From Pseudomonas frederiksbergensis (lineage in GTDB: Bacteria > Pseudomonadota > Gammaproteobacteria > Pseudomonadales > Pseudomonadaceae), in the NCBI RefSeq assembly GCF_035751725.1, contig NZ_CP142104.1:3720001-3784000 (forward strand): a DNA stretch of 64,000 nucleotides, in the 5' to 3' direction. Shown here one piece after another: positions 38,413-47,420 of the stretch. The notes beneath the pieces are model-generated. The model was not told the origin of the DNA. It searched no databases and saw only the letters and a list, made by a program, of their open reading frames with translations. Made by a program: the position numbers and the translations under genes. Every line of letters begins with the position of its first letter. Position 1 is the stretch's first letter.

Positions 38413-40020
38413 ATGGCCACGCTGCATACTCAGCTCAACCCACGTTCGCCCGAATTCATCGCCAACCGCGACGCAATGCTTGGGCAGGTCGAGGCCTTGC
38501 GCACCCTGCTCGCCCACATCCAGCAAGGCGGCGGCCCCAAGGCACAGGAGCGGCATACCTCCCGGGGCAAATTGCTCCCACGCGAGCGCATCAATCGCTT
38601 GCTGGACCCGGGTTCGCCCTTTCTCGAAATCAGCCCACTGGCGGCCTACGAAGTGTATGGCGAAGACGTGCCGGCGGCCGGGGTGATCGCCGGCATCGGT
38701 CGCGTGGAAGGCGTCGAATGCATGATCGTCGCCAACGACGCGACGGTCAAAGGCGGTTCGTATTATCCCCTGACCGTGAAAAAACACCTGCGGGCCCAGG
38801 CCATCGCCCAACAGAACCGCCTGCCGTGCATTTACCTGGTTGACTCCGGCGGCGCGAACCTGCCGCGCCAGGACGAAGTGTTTCCCGACCGTGAGCATTT
38901 CGGCCGAATCTTCTTCAACCAGGCCAACATGAGTGCCCAAGGCATCCCCCAGATTGCCGTGGTCATGGGTTCCTGCACTGCAGGCGGCGCCTACGTGCCG
39001 GCGATGGCGGACGAGGCGATCATGGTCCGCCAGCAGGCGACGATTTTCCTCGCCGGCCCGCCGTTGGTGAAAGCCGCGACCGGCGAAGTGGTCAGCGCGG
39101 AAGACTTGGGTGGCGCCGATGTGCACTGCAAGATTTCCGGGGTAGCCGACCATTATGCCGACAGCGATGAGCATGCCCTGGCATTGGCCCGTCGCAGCGT
39201 GGCCAACCTCAACTGGCACAAACTCGGTCAGCTGCAGCAACGCCAGCCCATCGCTCCGCTGTATGCCAGTGACGAGCTCTACGGTGTGGTGTCGGCCGAT
39301 GCCAAACAGCCGTTCGATGTGCGGGAGGTGATCGCGCGGCTGGTGGACGGCTCGGTGTTCGATGAATTCAAGGCGCTGTTCGGAACGACCCTCGTGTGCG
39401 GCTTCGCCCATTTGCACGGTTATCCGATCGCCATCCTCGCCAACAACGGCATCCTGTTCGCCGAGGCCGCGCAGAAAGGCGCGCACTTCATCGAACTGGC
39501 CTGCCAGCGGGGGATTCCCCTGCTGTTCCTGCAAAACATCACGGGGTTTATGGTCGGCCAGAAATACGAAGCCGGTGGCATCGCCAAGCACGGCGCAAAA
39601 CTGGTGACCGCAGTGGCCTGCGCCCGGGTGCCGAAATTCACAGTGATCATCGGCGGCAGTTTCGGCGCAGGGAACTACGGCATGTGCGGTCGCGCCTATG
39701 ACCCGCGCTTGCTGTGGATGTGGCCGAATGCGCGGATCGGCGTGATGGGTGCCGAGCAAGCTGCCGGCGTACTCGTGCAGGTCAAGCGCGAACAGGCCGA
39801 ACGCAGCGGCCAGCCCTTCAGCGCCAGCCAGGAAGCCGAAATCAGGCAGCCGATTCTCGATCAATACGAAGAACAGGGACACCCCTATTACTCCAGCGCA
39901 CGACTGTGGGACGACGGCGTCATCGACCCGGCGCAGACCCGCGACGTGCTGGGGCTGGCCCTGTCCGCGTCGCTGAACGCGCCCATCGAACCGAGCCGCT
40001 TCGGCGTGTTCAGGATGTGA
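38413..40020 (+). CDS. liuB: Methylcrotonoyl-CoA carboxylase, carboxyltransferase (beta) subunit
   Basis: The 535-residue beta subunit moves carboxyl from biotin to 3-methylcrotonyl-CoA. It shows the two crotonase-like halves of carboxyltransferases, with [13 protein letters not shown] (CoA/oxyanion site) in the first and [17 protein letters not shown] with [10 protein letters not shown] in the second. It is the partner of LiuD and lies within the four-gene operon. Confidence 0.96.
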   Translation: MATLHTQLNPRSPEFIANRDAMLGQVEALRTLLAHIQQGGGPKAQERHTSRGKLLPRERINRLLDPGSPFLEISPLAAYEVYGEDVPAAGVIAGIGRVEGVECMIVANDATVKGGSYYPLTVKKHLRAQAIAQQNRLPCIYLVDSGGANLPRQDEVFPDREHFGRIFFNQANMSAQGIPQIAVVMGSCTAGGAYVPAMADEAIMVRQQATIFLAGPPLVKAATGEVVSAEDLGGADVHCKISGVADHYADSDEHALALARRSVANLNWHKLGQLQQRQPIAPLYASDELYGVVSADAKQPFDVREVIARLVDGSVFDEFKALFGTTLVCGFAHLHGYPIAILANNGILFAEAAQKGAHFIELACQRGIPLLFLQNITGFMVGQKYEAGGIAKHGAKLVTAVACARVPKFTVIIGGSFGAGNYGMCGRAYDPRLLWMWPNARIGVMGAEQAAGVLVQVKREQAERSGQPFSASQEAEIRQPILDQYEEQGHPYYSSARLWDDGVIDPAQTRDVLGLALSASLNAPIEPSRFGVFRM

Positions 40021-40034
40021 CCTGGAAAATGCCC

Positions 40035-40853
40035 ATGAACCATTACAACACGCTCGAACTGCTCACCGACCCTCGCGGCTTTGCCACCCTGTGGCTCAGC
40101 CGCGAGTCGAAAAACAACGCATTCAATGCCGAGATGATCCGCGAGTTGATTCTCGCCTTGGACGAGGTCGGCAGCGATCCAACCTTGCGTTTTCTGTTAC
40201 TCCGCGGTCGTGGCAAACATTTCAGCGCCGGCGCCGACCTGGCCTGGATGCAACAGTCCGCCGAGCTCGATTACCACACCAACCTGGACGACGCCCGGGA
40301 ACTGGCGGAGCTGATGTACAACCTCGCCAAGTTGAAGATTCCAACCCTGGCGGTCGTCCAGGGTGCCGCGTTTGGTGGAGCGCTGGGCCTGATCAGTGCC
40401 TGCGACATGGCCATCGGTGCCGACGAGGCACAATTCTGTCTGTCGGAAGTGCGCATCGGCCTGGCCCCGGCGGTGATCAGTCCGTTCGTGGTGCAGGCCA
40501 TCGGTGAGCGCGCGGCGCGACGTTACGCCCTGACGGCCGAACGCTTCGGCGGGCAACGTGCGAAAGAAATCGGCTTGCTGTCGGAAAGTTACCCGGCCGA
40601 GGTGTTGAACGATCAGCTCGGGCAATGGATCGACAATCTGTTGCTCAACAGTCCAGCGGCCATGCGCGCCAGCAAGGAGCTGCTGCGTGAAGTCGGCAAC
40701 GGTGCTCTCACGCCTGCGCTACGCCGCTACACCGAAAACGCCATCGCTCGGATACGTGTCAGCCCTGAAGGCCAGGAGGGCCTGCGGGCTTTCCTGCAAA
40801 AACGCCCACCTGGCTGGCAAACCGAGTCGAACAACAAGGAGCCGCGTCAATGA
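40035..40853 (+). CDS. liuC: Methylglutaconyl-CoA hydratase (enoyl-CoA hydratase family)
   Basis: LiuC hydrates 3-methylglutaconyl-CoA to HMG-CoA. The 272-residue crotonase-fold protein has the oxyanion-forming GKHFSAGADLAWMQ and FGGALGLISACD segments and the SEVRIGLAPAVISP region with the catalytic Glu. ATG 40035 is chosen for a GGA eight bases upstream; ATG 40029 is two codons earlier. The stop overlaps liuD (ATGA). Confidence 0.93.
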   Translation: MNHYNTLELLTDPRGFATLWLSRESKNNAFNAEMIRELILALDEVGSDPTLRFLLLRGRGKHFSAGADLAWMQQSAELDYHTNLDDARELAELMYNLAKLKIPTLAVVQGAAFGGALGLISACDMAIGADEAQFCLSEVRIGLAPAVISPFVVQAIGERAARRYALTAERFGGQRAKEIGLLSESYPAEVLNDQLGQWIDNLLLNSPAAMRASKELLREVGNGALTPALRRYTENAIARIRVSPEGQEGLRAFLQKRPPGWQTESNNKEPRQ

Positions 40854-42799
40854 GCGCCCCTGCCCTCACTACGTTACTGGTCGCCAACCGGGGCGAAATC
40901 GCCTGCCGCGTCATGCGCACAGCCAAGGCCATGGGCCTGACCACCGTTGCCGTGCACAGTGCCACGGACCGTGACGCGCGCCATTGCCGTGAAGCCGATA
41001 TCCGTGTCGACCTGGGTGGTAGCAAGGCCGCCGACAGCTACCTGCAAATCGACAAAGTGATCGCCGCAGCCCAGGCCAGCGGTGCACAGGCCATCCACCC
41101 CGGCTACGGTTTTCTTTCCGAGAATGCCGGGTTTGCCCGGGCTATCGAAAAAGCCGGGCTGATCTTCCTTGGCCCTCCCGCCTCGGCCATCGACGCCATG
41201 GGCAGCAAATCCGCCGCCAAGGCCTTGATGGAAACCGCCGGCGTGCCGCTGGTGCCCGGCTACCACGGTGAAGCCCAGGATCTGGAAACCTTCCGCGCCG
41301 CTGCCGAACGCATCGGTTATCCGGTGCTGCTCAAGGCGACCGCGGGCGGCGGCGGCAAGGGCATGAAGGTCGTTGAAGACGTCAGCCAATTGGCCGAAGC
41401 ACTGGCATCGGCGCAGCGCGAAGCGCTATCGTCGTTTGGCGACGCGCGCATGCTGGTGGAAAAATACTTGCTCAAGCCGCGCCACGTGGAAATCCAGGTG
41501 TTCGCCGATCAACACGGCCACTGCCTGTACCTCAACGAACGCGATTGCTCGATCCAGCGTCGGCATCAGAAAGTCGTCGAGGAGGCGCCCGCTCCCGGCC
41601 TCAGTCCGGCGCAGCGCCAGGCAATGGGCGAGGCCGCCGTGCGCGCCGCCCAGGCCATCGGTTATGTCGGCGCGGGCACGGTGGAGTTCCTGCTGGATTC
41701 GCGGGGCGAGTTCTTCTTCATGGAGATGAACACCCGGCTGCAGGTCGAGCATCCAGTCACCGAAGCGATCACAGGTCTCGACCTGGTGGCCTGGCAAATC
41801 CGCGTGGCCCAGGGCGAGCCGCTGCCCATCACGCAAGAGCAAGTTCCGTTACTGGGCCATGCCATCGAGGTGCGGCTCTACGCCGAGGATCCGACCCACG
41901 ATTTCCTCCCCGCCACCGGTCGCCTGGCGTTGTACCGCGAATCCGCTGGGGGCGAAGGTCGGCGGGTCGACAGCGGTGTCGAAGAAGGTGACGAGATTTC
42001 GTCCTTCTACGACCCTATGCTGGGCAAGCTGATCGCCTGGGGTGAAAACCGTGAACAGGCCCGTCTACGGTTGCTGGCCATGCTGGACGAGTTCGCCATC
42101 GGTGGCCTGAGGACCAATATCGGCTTTCTGCGGCGCATCGTCGGCCATCCGGCCTTTGCAGCGGCGCAACTCGATACCGGATTTATCCCACGCCACCAAG
42201 CGCAATTACTGCCTGAACCTGGCGAATTGGATGATGATTTCTGGTACTCGGCAGCCCATGCCTTTGCCTCGGGCATGACATCACGCGTTCGCGCTGATGA
42301 CGTCAATTCCCCTTGGGCCGATAACACCGGCCTGCGCTTGGGAATGCCAAGGGAAACCACCCTGCATCTGAGCTGTGACGGCCGGGACCGGGCGGTGACC
42401 TTCGACGTGACCGACCGTTGGGCCGAGCTCAAGGGCGAGCATCTGGTCATCGAACGCAACGGTCTGCGTCGCAGCCATCGGGCCATTCGCCAGGGCGACA
42501 GCCTTTATTTGCAATGGGGAGGCGATCTGCATCGCATCGATTCCTACGACCCGTCAGCCGCCGCCGAAGCCAGCCACAGCCACCAGGGCGGCCTGCTCGC
42601 CCCCATGAACGGCAGCATCGTCCGGGTGCTGGTGACAGCCGGTCAAACAGTGGAAGCCGGCACGCAGTTGGTGGTGCTTGAAGCCATGAAGATGGAGCAC
42701 AGCATTCGCGCGCCCAAGGCAGGCGTGATCAAGGCGCTGTATTGCCAGGAAGGTGAGATGGTCAGCGAGGGCAGCGCGCTGGTGGCACTGGAAGAATAG
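40850..42799 (+). CDS. liuD: Methylcrotonoyl-CoA carboxylase, biotin-containing (alpha) subunit
   Basis: A 649-residue biotin carboxylase plus biotin carrier. Domains: N-terminal RGEIACRVMRTA (about 12-23), ATP-grasp with KATAGGGGKGMK (about 163-174), EMNTRLQVEHPVTE, and a C-terminal biotinyl domain with the modified Lys in EAMKMEH (about residue 615). It uses ATP and bicarbonate to charge biotin for LiuB. A bidirectional hairpin follows. Confidence 0.96.
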   Translation: MSAPALTTLLVANRGEIACRVMRTAKAMGLTTVAVHSATDRDARHCREADIRVDLGGSKAADSYLQIDKVIAAAQASGAQAIHPGYGFLSENAGFARAIEKAGLIFLGPPASAIDAMGSKSAAKALMETAGVPLVPGYHGEAQDLETFRAAAERIGYPVLLKATAGGGGKGMKVVEDVSQLAEALASAQREALSSFGDARMLVEKYLLKPRHVEIQVFADQHGHCLYLNERDCSIQRRHQKVVEEAPAPGLSPAQRQAMGEAAVRAAQAIGYVGAGTVEFLLDSRGEFFFMEMNTRLQVEHPVTEAITGLDLVAWQIRVAQGEPLPITQEQVPLLGHAIEVRLYAEDPTHDFLPATGRLALYRESAGGEGRRVDSGVEEGDEISSFYDPMLGKLIAWGENREQARLRLLAMLDEFAIGGLRTNIGFLRRIVGHPAFAAAQLDTGFIPRHQAQLLPEPGELDDDFWYSAAHAFASGMTSRVRADDVNSPWADNTGLRLGMPRETTLHLSCDGRDRAVTFDVTDRWAELKGEHLVIERNGLRRSHRAIRQGDSLYLQWGGDLHRIDSYDPSAAAEASHSHQGGLLAPMNGSIVRVLVTAGQTVEAGTQLVVLEAMKMEHSIRAPKAGVIKALYCQEGEMVSEGSALVALEE

Positions 42800-42824
42800 G
42801 TATCGGCCCATCCCGGGCCGATAC
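42800..42824. terminator. Hairpin between convergent liuD and the S24 repressor gene
   Basis: GTATCGGCCC and its exact complement GGGCCGATAC enclose a five-base loop. The stem starts directly after the liuD stop and ends four bases before the stop of the opposite gene, so it may end both transcripts. T runs are short. Confidence 0.65.
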
Positions 42825-42827
42825 GTT

Positions 42828-43475
42828 TCAGAACCTGATGGTTGCCTGCACAACCACGCCGATAATGCGGCATTGCTCGGTGTACAGGGTTTTCGGGTAA
42901 GTAGGATTGAGCGGGACCAGATAACGCTGGCCGCTCTCTTCGATCAGTTTGCGAAAAGTTGCATCGCTGCTGCCGGGCAGTTGCGCGATCACCAGTTTGC
43001 CGGGCACCGCCTCGATGGCAGGATCAACCAGGATCGACATGCCTTCGGGGATGCTCAGCCCGCTCGGCGCGGTCATCGCGTCACCCACCACGACCAGCCA
43101 GAAAGCGTCTCCCTGGGCATGGTAGTCCGTCAGCTCGTAGCGCGGCGGCTGGTATTCGACCAGGTCGCCCTCGCGGACGGCGCCGATGTCATGCCAGTCG
43201 TTGACCGGATAGCGGAAGTACGGGTTGTACTTCTGCGCCAGCGCCATGCCTTCGTCAGTGGAGGTGTCCGGTTCGCGGATCACCATTGCCACTTCAAGGA
43301 ACTCGAGTCCGAGCTCCTGAAGCACCCTGTTCATGTCTTCAAGACTGGGTTGCCGACGCTTGGTCAGCCAATGGCCGACACCGCCCTGGGACATCCCCAA
43401 ACGTTCTGCAAGCACCACTTGCGTGATGTGCAGCTCCTTCATCTTGGCCTTGACCAACTCTATCCATTTATCCAT
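42828..43475 (-). CDS. LexA/CI-like (XRE-S24) regulator lacking the catalytic serine
   Basis: A 215-residue repressor with an XRE-type HTH (about 5-60, LAERLGMSQGGVGHWLTKR) and a C-terminal S24 peptidase-like domain (about 100-210). In LexA/CI proteins the nucleophile is Ser in GDSM; here the codons read GDAM (Ala133), while the Lys of the dyad is plausibly present in FRKL. Self-cleavage after DNA damage is therefore unlikely. ATG 43475 (MDKWIELVK) is the start. It is divergent from a DUF6124-like gene; no prophage genes are near. Confidence 0.87.
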   Translation of the reverse strand: MDKWIELVKAKMKELHITQVVLAERLGMSQGGVGHWLTKRRQPSLEDMNRVLQELGLEFLEVAMVIREPDTSTDEGMALAQKYNPYFRYPVNDWHDIGAVREGDLVEYQPPRYELTDYHAQGDAFWLVVVGDAMTAPSGLSIPEGMSILVDPAIEAVPGKLVIAQLPGSSDATFRKLIEESGQRYLVPLNPTYPKTLYTEQCRIIGVVVQATIRF

Positions 43476-43603
43476 GAACGGCACGATACGTGGATGACCA
43501 CGCCCATCAAAACACAAATTGTAGTATTTAAATCGTCGTCACAATTACGAAACGTACTAAGCTGGATCCAGGAATTCATACCAACACGGAGAAACTCGAC
43601 ACC

Positions 43604-43951
43604 ATGGACAAGCCCAACAAAGACGAGCCCGCCCTCCTTCCAGACGGCCATTTCCCCTCGCTTCAGGATTGCCCTGCGGCCAAACGCGCCTTGGACTATT
43701 ACTTGAAACCGGGTATTGCGGACGCCGAGGCGGAACATCGTTTTTTCGACGTGAACCGCAACATCAGCGCAGAGGACGCCCTCGTCCATGCCTGCGACCT
43801 GCTGCGCTGCGCAGCCGCTACCGCCCAGGAATCAGCCAGCCGCCTCAGCGGCCCGAGCCGCGACCTGGCATTTTCGGTGGTGCACATGATCGACCTGGTC
43901 AAGGTCATGCTCGATCGATCGCTGGACGGTTACCCCACTCGCTCGGCGTAA
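43604..43951 (+). CDS. DUF6124-like small protein
   Basis: A 115-residue soluble protein of a Pseudomonas-specific family I associate with DUF6124 (FFDVNRNISAEDALVHACDL, then helices rich in Ala and Ser ending near MLDRSLDG). Function unknown; copies are common in fluorescent pseudomonads. It is divergent from the S24-like regulator and might be controlled by it; ACAAATTGT at about 43509-43517 is a small palindrome in the shared promoter region. Confidence 0.62.
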   Translation: MDKPNKDEPALLPDGHFPSLQDCPAAKRALDYYLKPGIADAEAEHRFFDVNRNISAEDALVHACDLLRCAAATAQESASRLSGPSRDLAFSVVHMIDLVKVMLDRSLDGYPTRSA

Positions 43952-44014
43952 CGCCTGGAGATGGCCCGCATGCGAGCCACGGGAAATAATTTCCAATAGG
44001 TGCAATAAAAACAT

Positions 44015-44042
44015 TTGACTTGCAAATGATAATGATTATTAT
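44015..44042 (+). promoter_or_regulatory. Promoter and Fur box of prrF
   Basis: The -35 TTGACT (44015-44020) and -10 TATTAT (44037-44042) are 16 bases apart. The spacer is filled by GCAAATGATAATGATTATT (44022-44040), which matches 15 of 19 positions of the Fur consensus. Iron-loaded Fur would block RNA polymerase directly. Confidence 0.88.
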
Positions 44043-44048
44043 TGCATC

Positions 44049-44160
44049 AACTGATCGCGAGATCAGTCGATAGACCAGAAGACCTTGGTCGGACTTCTGG
44101 AATATCTCCTCATCAGGCTAATCACGGTTTTTGACCCGGCTTTTTGCCGGGTCTTTTTTT
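44049..44160 (+). ncRNA. prrF: PrrF iron-responsive small RNA
   Basis: About 112 bases, starting AACTGATCGCGAGATCAG (5' stem) and containing the conserved core TATCTCCTCATCAGGCTAAT, which pairs with targets such as sodB and succinate dehydrogenase mRNAs in Pseudomonas. It ends in the terminator GACCCGGC-TTTTT-GCCGGGTC followed by seven T. Expression is expected under iron starvation through the overlapping Fur box. It stands alone, unlike the tandem prrF1-prrF2 of P. aeruginosa. Confidence 0.95.
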
Positions 44161-44438
44161 GCCGATTTTCGGCTTATGGCTTCAGGCTAATGAAGTCTTT
44201 GGGTGTCGCAGAATTCGGTGCCGGCGATGATAGCAAACGCACATTCGTTTAAAAACGCCCTGTATTGCGTCGATATGAAATGATCGACAGGCAGTACTTG
44301 AGAATCATTCAACGACTCTCTAACCTGCTAATGCGTCCAGGGAGGACGCCCCCTCCCCCTCGACAGCAAATCGTCCCGGTTTCCCCTTCCTTGCGTGTAA
44401 AGTAACGGCCATAAGAATCCCAGGCAGGAATTGTGACC
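44161..44438. other. Intergenic stretch with no gene recognised
   Basis: Between prrF and the M14 carboxypeptidase gene. No reading frame with a ribosome site is apparent. It must hold the carboxypeptidase promoter. TTGAGAATCATTCAA at about 44298-44312 looks like a degenerate Fur half-site pair but is too weak to call. Confidence 0.35.
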
Positions 44439-45584
44439 GTGGCTAAATCTTCCTTTGATATCAGCGCCAGTTTCGACAGCGGCAACATTGAGGTGGTGGA
44501 CGTCAGCAACCCCTTGCAATCGTTGCTGAAGATCAGACCCGACACCCGCAGTGCCCATTTCCAGTGGTTCCACTTCAAGGCCAGCGGTTTGCACGTCGGC
44601 CAGGAATATTCCTTCCGCCTGCTCAATGCCAGCCAGTCCTCCTACAACAAGGCATGGACCGGCTACCAGGCTGTCGCTTCCTATGACCACGTCAACTGGT
44701 TCCGTATTCCTACGCAATTTGAAGGCGATGCCCTGCGCTTTCACCTGGAAGCCGAACAACCTCACGCCTGGTTTGCCTATTTCGAACCTTACAGCCGCGG
44801 CCGCCACGACTGGCTGATCGAACAAGCGCAGCACAAGGCCGGTACCGAACTGCTGGCGACTGGCAAGAGTGTCGAAGGCCGTGACATTCAATTACTGCGC
44901 AAGGGCAGTGGTTTAGAAGGACGGCGGAAAATCTGGATCATCGCGCAGCAACACCCTGGTGAACACATGGCCGAATGGTTCATGGAAGGCATCATCGAAC
45001 GCCTCCAGCACCAGGACGATGCCCAACTGAACCGGTTGCTGGCCAAGGCCGATCTGTACTTGGTGCCGAATATGAATCCCGACGGCGCTTTCCACGGCCA
45101 CCTGCGCACCAACGCGATGGGCCAGGACCTGAATCGGGCTTGGCAGAACGCCAGCCCCGAAATCAGCCCTGAAGTCTTTTTTGTACAGCAGCAAATGGAA
45201 AAGTATGGCGTCGATGCGTTCCTGGACGCTCATGGCGACGAAGAAATCCCCCACGTGTTCACGGCGGGTTGCGAAGGAAACCCCGGCTACACGCCGCGCA
45301 TCGCCGAACTCGAAGAACGTTTTCGCAGCCACCTCAAACGCCAGACCAAAGATTTCCAGACCGCGCATGGCTACATCCGCGACGAACCAGGCCAGGCCAA
45401 CATGACCTTGGCCTGCAATGCCGTCGGCCAGAAATACGACTGCCTGTCCCTGACGCTGGAAATGCCGTTCAAGGACCACGACGACCATCCGAACCCACGC
45501 ACCGGCTGGTCAGGCAAACGTTCGATGCAACTGGGCAAGGACGTGTTGAGCACCCTCGAATCCATGGTCGACGAGTTGCGTTGA
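44439..45584 (+). CDS. M14-family zinc carboxypeptidase
   Basis: A 381-residue protein of the cytosolic carboxypeptidase-like M14 subgroup. It has an N-terminal beta-rich domain (about 1-120) preceding the peptidase domain, the usual layout there. Zinc ligands are in QQHPGEH (His and Glu, about 170-175) and DAHGDEE (His), with the catalytic Glu probably in SLTLEMPF. Start: two GTG codons compete; 44439 has AGGAA eight bases upstream, while 44433 is too close. Soluble, no signal peptide. Substrate unknown. Confidence 0.85.
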   Translation: MAKSSFDISASFDSGNIEVVDVSNPLQSLLKIRPDTRSAHFQWFHFKASGLHVGQEYSFRLLNASQSSYNKAWTGYQAVASYDHVNWFRIPTQFEGDALRFHLEAEQPHAWFAYFEPYSRGRHDWLIEQAQHKAGTELLATGKSVEGRDIQLLRKGSGLEGRRKIWIIAQQHPGEHMAEWFMEGIIERLQHQDDAQLNRLLAKADLYLVPNMNPDGAFHGHLRTNAMGQDLNRAWQNASPEISPEVFFVQQQMEKYGVDAFLDAHGDEEIPHVFTAGCEGNPGYTPRIAELEERFRSHLKRQTKDFQTAHGYIRDEPGQANMTLACNAVGQKYDCLSLTLEMPFKDHDDHPNPRTGWSGKRSMQLGKDVLSTLESMVDELR

Positions 45585-45642
45585 CGAGCCACCCCCGGTA
45601 CTCGTGGCGATAGCGCTTGTTCTTTCGCCACGGGTCGTACGG

Positions 45643-46179
45643 TTAGTCCCTGCCCCGCAACATGCTGCCCAACACCTCATCCCGGCGCACCCACCCGTGG
45701 AACAGCGCCGCCGCCAGATGCACCAGCACCGTCAGGAACAACAGGTAAGCCAGGTAGCCATGAGCCTTGCGCAACAGTGCAAAGGCCTGGGCATTCGCGG
45801 GCAGGATGGAAGGCAACCGAAGCGATTCGCTGAGCATCACCGGGTCTCCCGCTGCCGATATCATGGCCCAGCCCAACAGCGGCAGCACCACCATCAAGGC
45901 GTACAACAAGACATGCGAAGCCTTGGCCGCCAATGCCTGCCAGCCCGGAAGGTCGGCCGGCAGCGGTGGTACCTGCGTGGTGAAGCGCACCAGCAGGCGC
46001 ACAATCACCAATAGCAAGATAGCGATGCCCAGGGGCTTGTGCAGTTGGAGCAACCACGCATGGCGCTCAGACACCGAGGCGACCATGCCAGCGCCGATGA
46101 ACAACATGGCAATGACCATCAGGGCCATCAGCCAATGCAGCAGCCGAGCCAGCGGCGCAAAATGTCGAGGGGCATTCAT
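45643..46179 (-). CDS. Cytochrome b561
   Basis: A 178-residue four-helix membrane protein that binds two b hemes. Candidate heme-ligand histidines lie in LARLLHWLMA (helix 1), LQLHKPLGI (helix 2), ASHVLLY and LVHLAAALFH (helix 4). It probably moves electrons from ubiquinol to a periplasmic acceptor. It overlaps the catalase-like gene by four bases (ATGA), so the peroxidase is the likely partner. Confidence 0.9.
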   Translation of the reverse strand: MNAPRHFAPLARLLHWLMALMVIAMLFIGAGMVASVSERHAWLLQLHKPLGIAILLLVIVRLLVRFTTQVPPLPADLPGWQALAAKASHVLLYALMVVLPLLGWAMISAAGDPVMLSESLRLPSILPANAQAFALLRKAHGYLAYLLFLTVLVHLAAALFHGWVRRDEVLGSMLRGRD

Positions 46180-47255
46180 GGACGGGACTCCTGAGTGGCG
46201 GGCAACTGGCTGACTTCGCTGGTACGGCGCAGATAGGAACTGGCGTAGGCAGCCGAACGCGCGGCCAACAGCGGATCATCGGAGCCTTCGATTCCGCTGG
46301 GCAGGATCAGCGGGTCATAGTTGATGTCACGGCAATCGCCGTTGTCCTGCGCCTGGGCGCGCTCCAACACCAGGGTACCGGCGTTGAGCACCTTGCGATC
46401 GGCGGGCCAGGCCTTGCTGGCGTCGTTGACCGGATCGCCCGGGTTGGCCAAGGTGATGTTCAGCTGCCAGCGCAGTGGCCCGGCAGCCAAGCGTTTGGTC
46501 AGGTCCTGTTCGAGAAAGTCGGCGCCTTGGGGTGGGGTCGCATCCGCCGCGTCCTGACTCATGGGTGCCACGCCCCAACGCACTGCCTGGCGTTGTCCGC
46601 CTGGGCCAACCAGGTAGAACGCATTGATGCCGTTATAGGTTTCAGTGGCATAGCTGGCCGAAGGCTTGGCCGTCTTGATCCATTGCAGGAAAGGCGCTGC
46701 CTCGGGATGCGCGGCAAAGAATGCCGGCACTGCCGCGGGGTTTGGCTTGCCCGTGGCCGGGTCCGGCGATTGGGCCTGTTGAAGCTGATAGAAGGCCTCT
46801 GGCGTAGCCACAGGGAACACCGGCATGCTGTTCATACCCGTGCGCCATTGCTGTCCGTCGGACTGGGTGAAACGCAACGCCAGGCTTCGGATCGGCACAC
46901 TGCCGTCCGGTGCGTAGGGGTTACCGCTCGGCAGCGCAAAGCGGCCAACCACCGGCGTGCGCGGTTCATTGAACACCTGTGCGCTGGAGTAGGCACGGGC
47001 CTCGCCACTGCTTTCAAAATAACCGGCAACGCAGACGCCTTTGGAGTGATTGCGTCGGAAACCCGCATGGATCCCGTTGTTTGTTTCCAAGACATTGACC
47101 AGAGCCTTAGGCGTCAGGCGTTGTGGGTCGAGTGTGCCATTGACGTAGGCAAACGCCCCGGCCAACGCAGCAACGACCACGGCAATGGCCGTCAGGCGCA
47201 ATGTCAGGCTGGCGGCGCTCAACGACGGCCGGCGTTCAGAAGAAGGGTCAACCAT
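46176..47255 (-). CDS. Membrane-anchored catalase-family peroxidase
   Basis: A 359-residue catalase-related heme peroxidase of the SrpA type. One N-terminal hydrophobic segment (about 20-40) exports or anchors it in the periplasm. The distal His is in GIHAGFRRNHSKG, the catalase-core SLALRF and FPVATPEAF segments follow, and a proximal-region Tyr may lie near DINYDPLILP. It is shorter than true catalases. ATG 47255 is preferred over 47273. Its promoter carries the same ECF-type elements as the divergent sigma gene. Confidence 0.87.
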   Translation of the reverse strand: MVDPSSERRPSLSAASLTLRLTAIAVVVAALAGAFAYVNGTLDPQRLTPKALVNVLETNNGIHAGFRRNHSKGVCVAGYFESSGEARAYSSAQVFNEPRTPVVGRFALPSGNPYAPDGSVPIRSLALRFTQSDGQQWRTGMNSMPVFPVATPEAFYQLQQAQSPDPATGKPNPAAVPAFFAAHPEAAPFLQWIKTAKPSASYATETYNGINAFYLVGPGGQRQAVRWGVAPMSQDAADATPPQGADFLEQDLTKRLAAGPLRWQLNITLANPGDPVNDASKAWPADRKVLNAGTLVLERAQAQDNGDCRDINYDPLILPSGIEGSDDPLLAARSAAYASSYLRRTSEVSQLPATQESRP

Positions 47256-47300
47256 TGGGAGACTCCAAGGCACAAGGCCATTTGTGGAAAGGACCCGTCA

Positions 47301-47325
47301 GACGAAAGCCCAACGGGTTTATTCC
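47301..47325 (-). promoter_or_regulatory. ECF-type promoter of the catalase/cytochrome b561 operon
   Basis: On the minus strand GGAAT (complement of 47321-47325), 16 bases, then CGTC (complement of 47301-47304). It has the same elements and spacing as the divergent sigma-factor promoter. Confidence 0.72.
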
Positions 47326-47353
47326 CACGCTCCATATTTATTTTTACTTCGCT

Positions 47354-47378
47354 GGAATAATCTGGCTCCCGGATCGTC
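47354..47378 (+). promoter_or_regulatory. ECF-type autoregulatory promoter of the sigma/anti-sigma operon
   Basis: GGAAT (47354-47358), 16 bases, CGTC (47375-47378), about 40 bases before the sigma-factor start. GGAA/CGTC is a frequent ECF promoter pattern. Confidence 0.72.
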
Positions 47379-47420
47379 TTTCCATGCAACGCAGTCACTG
47401 CCCAGCGAAGCCACCGGCTC

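Noticed and set aside
42828..43951. Prophage remnant
   Set aside because: Only an S24-like repressor and one small gene; no integrase, structural or lysis genes or attachment repeats nearby.
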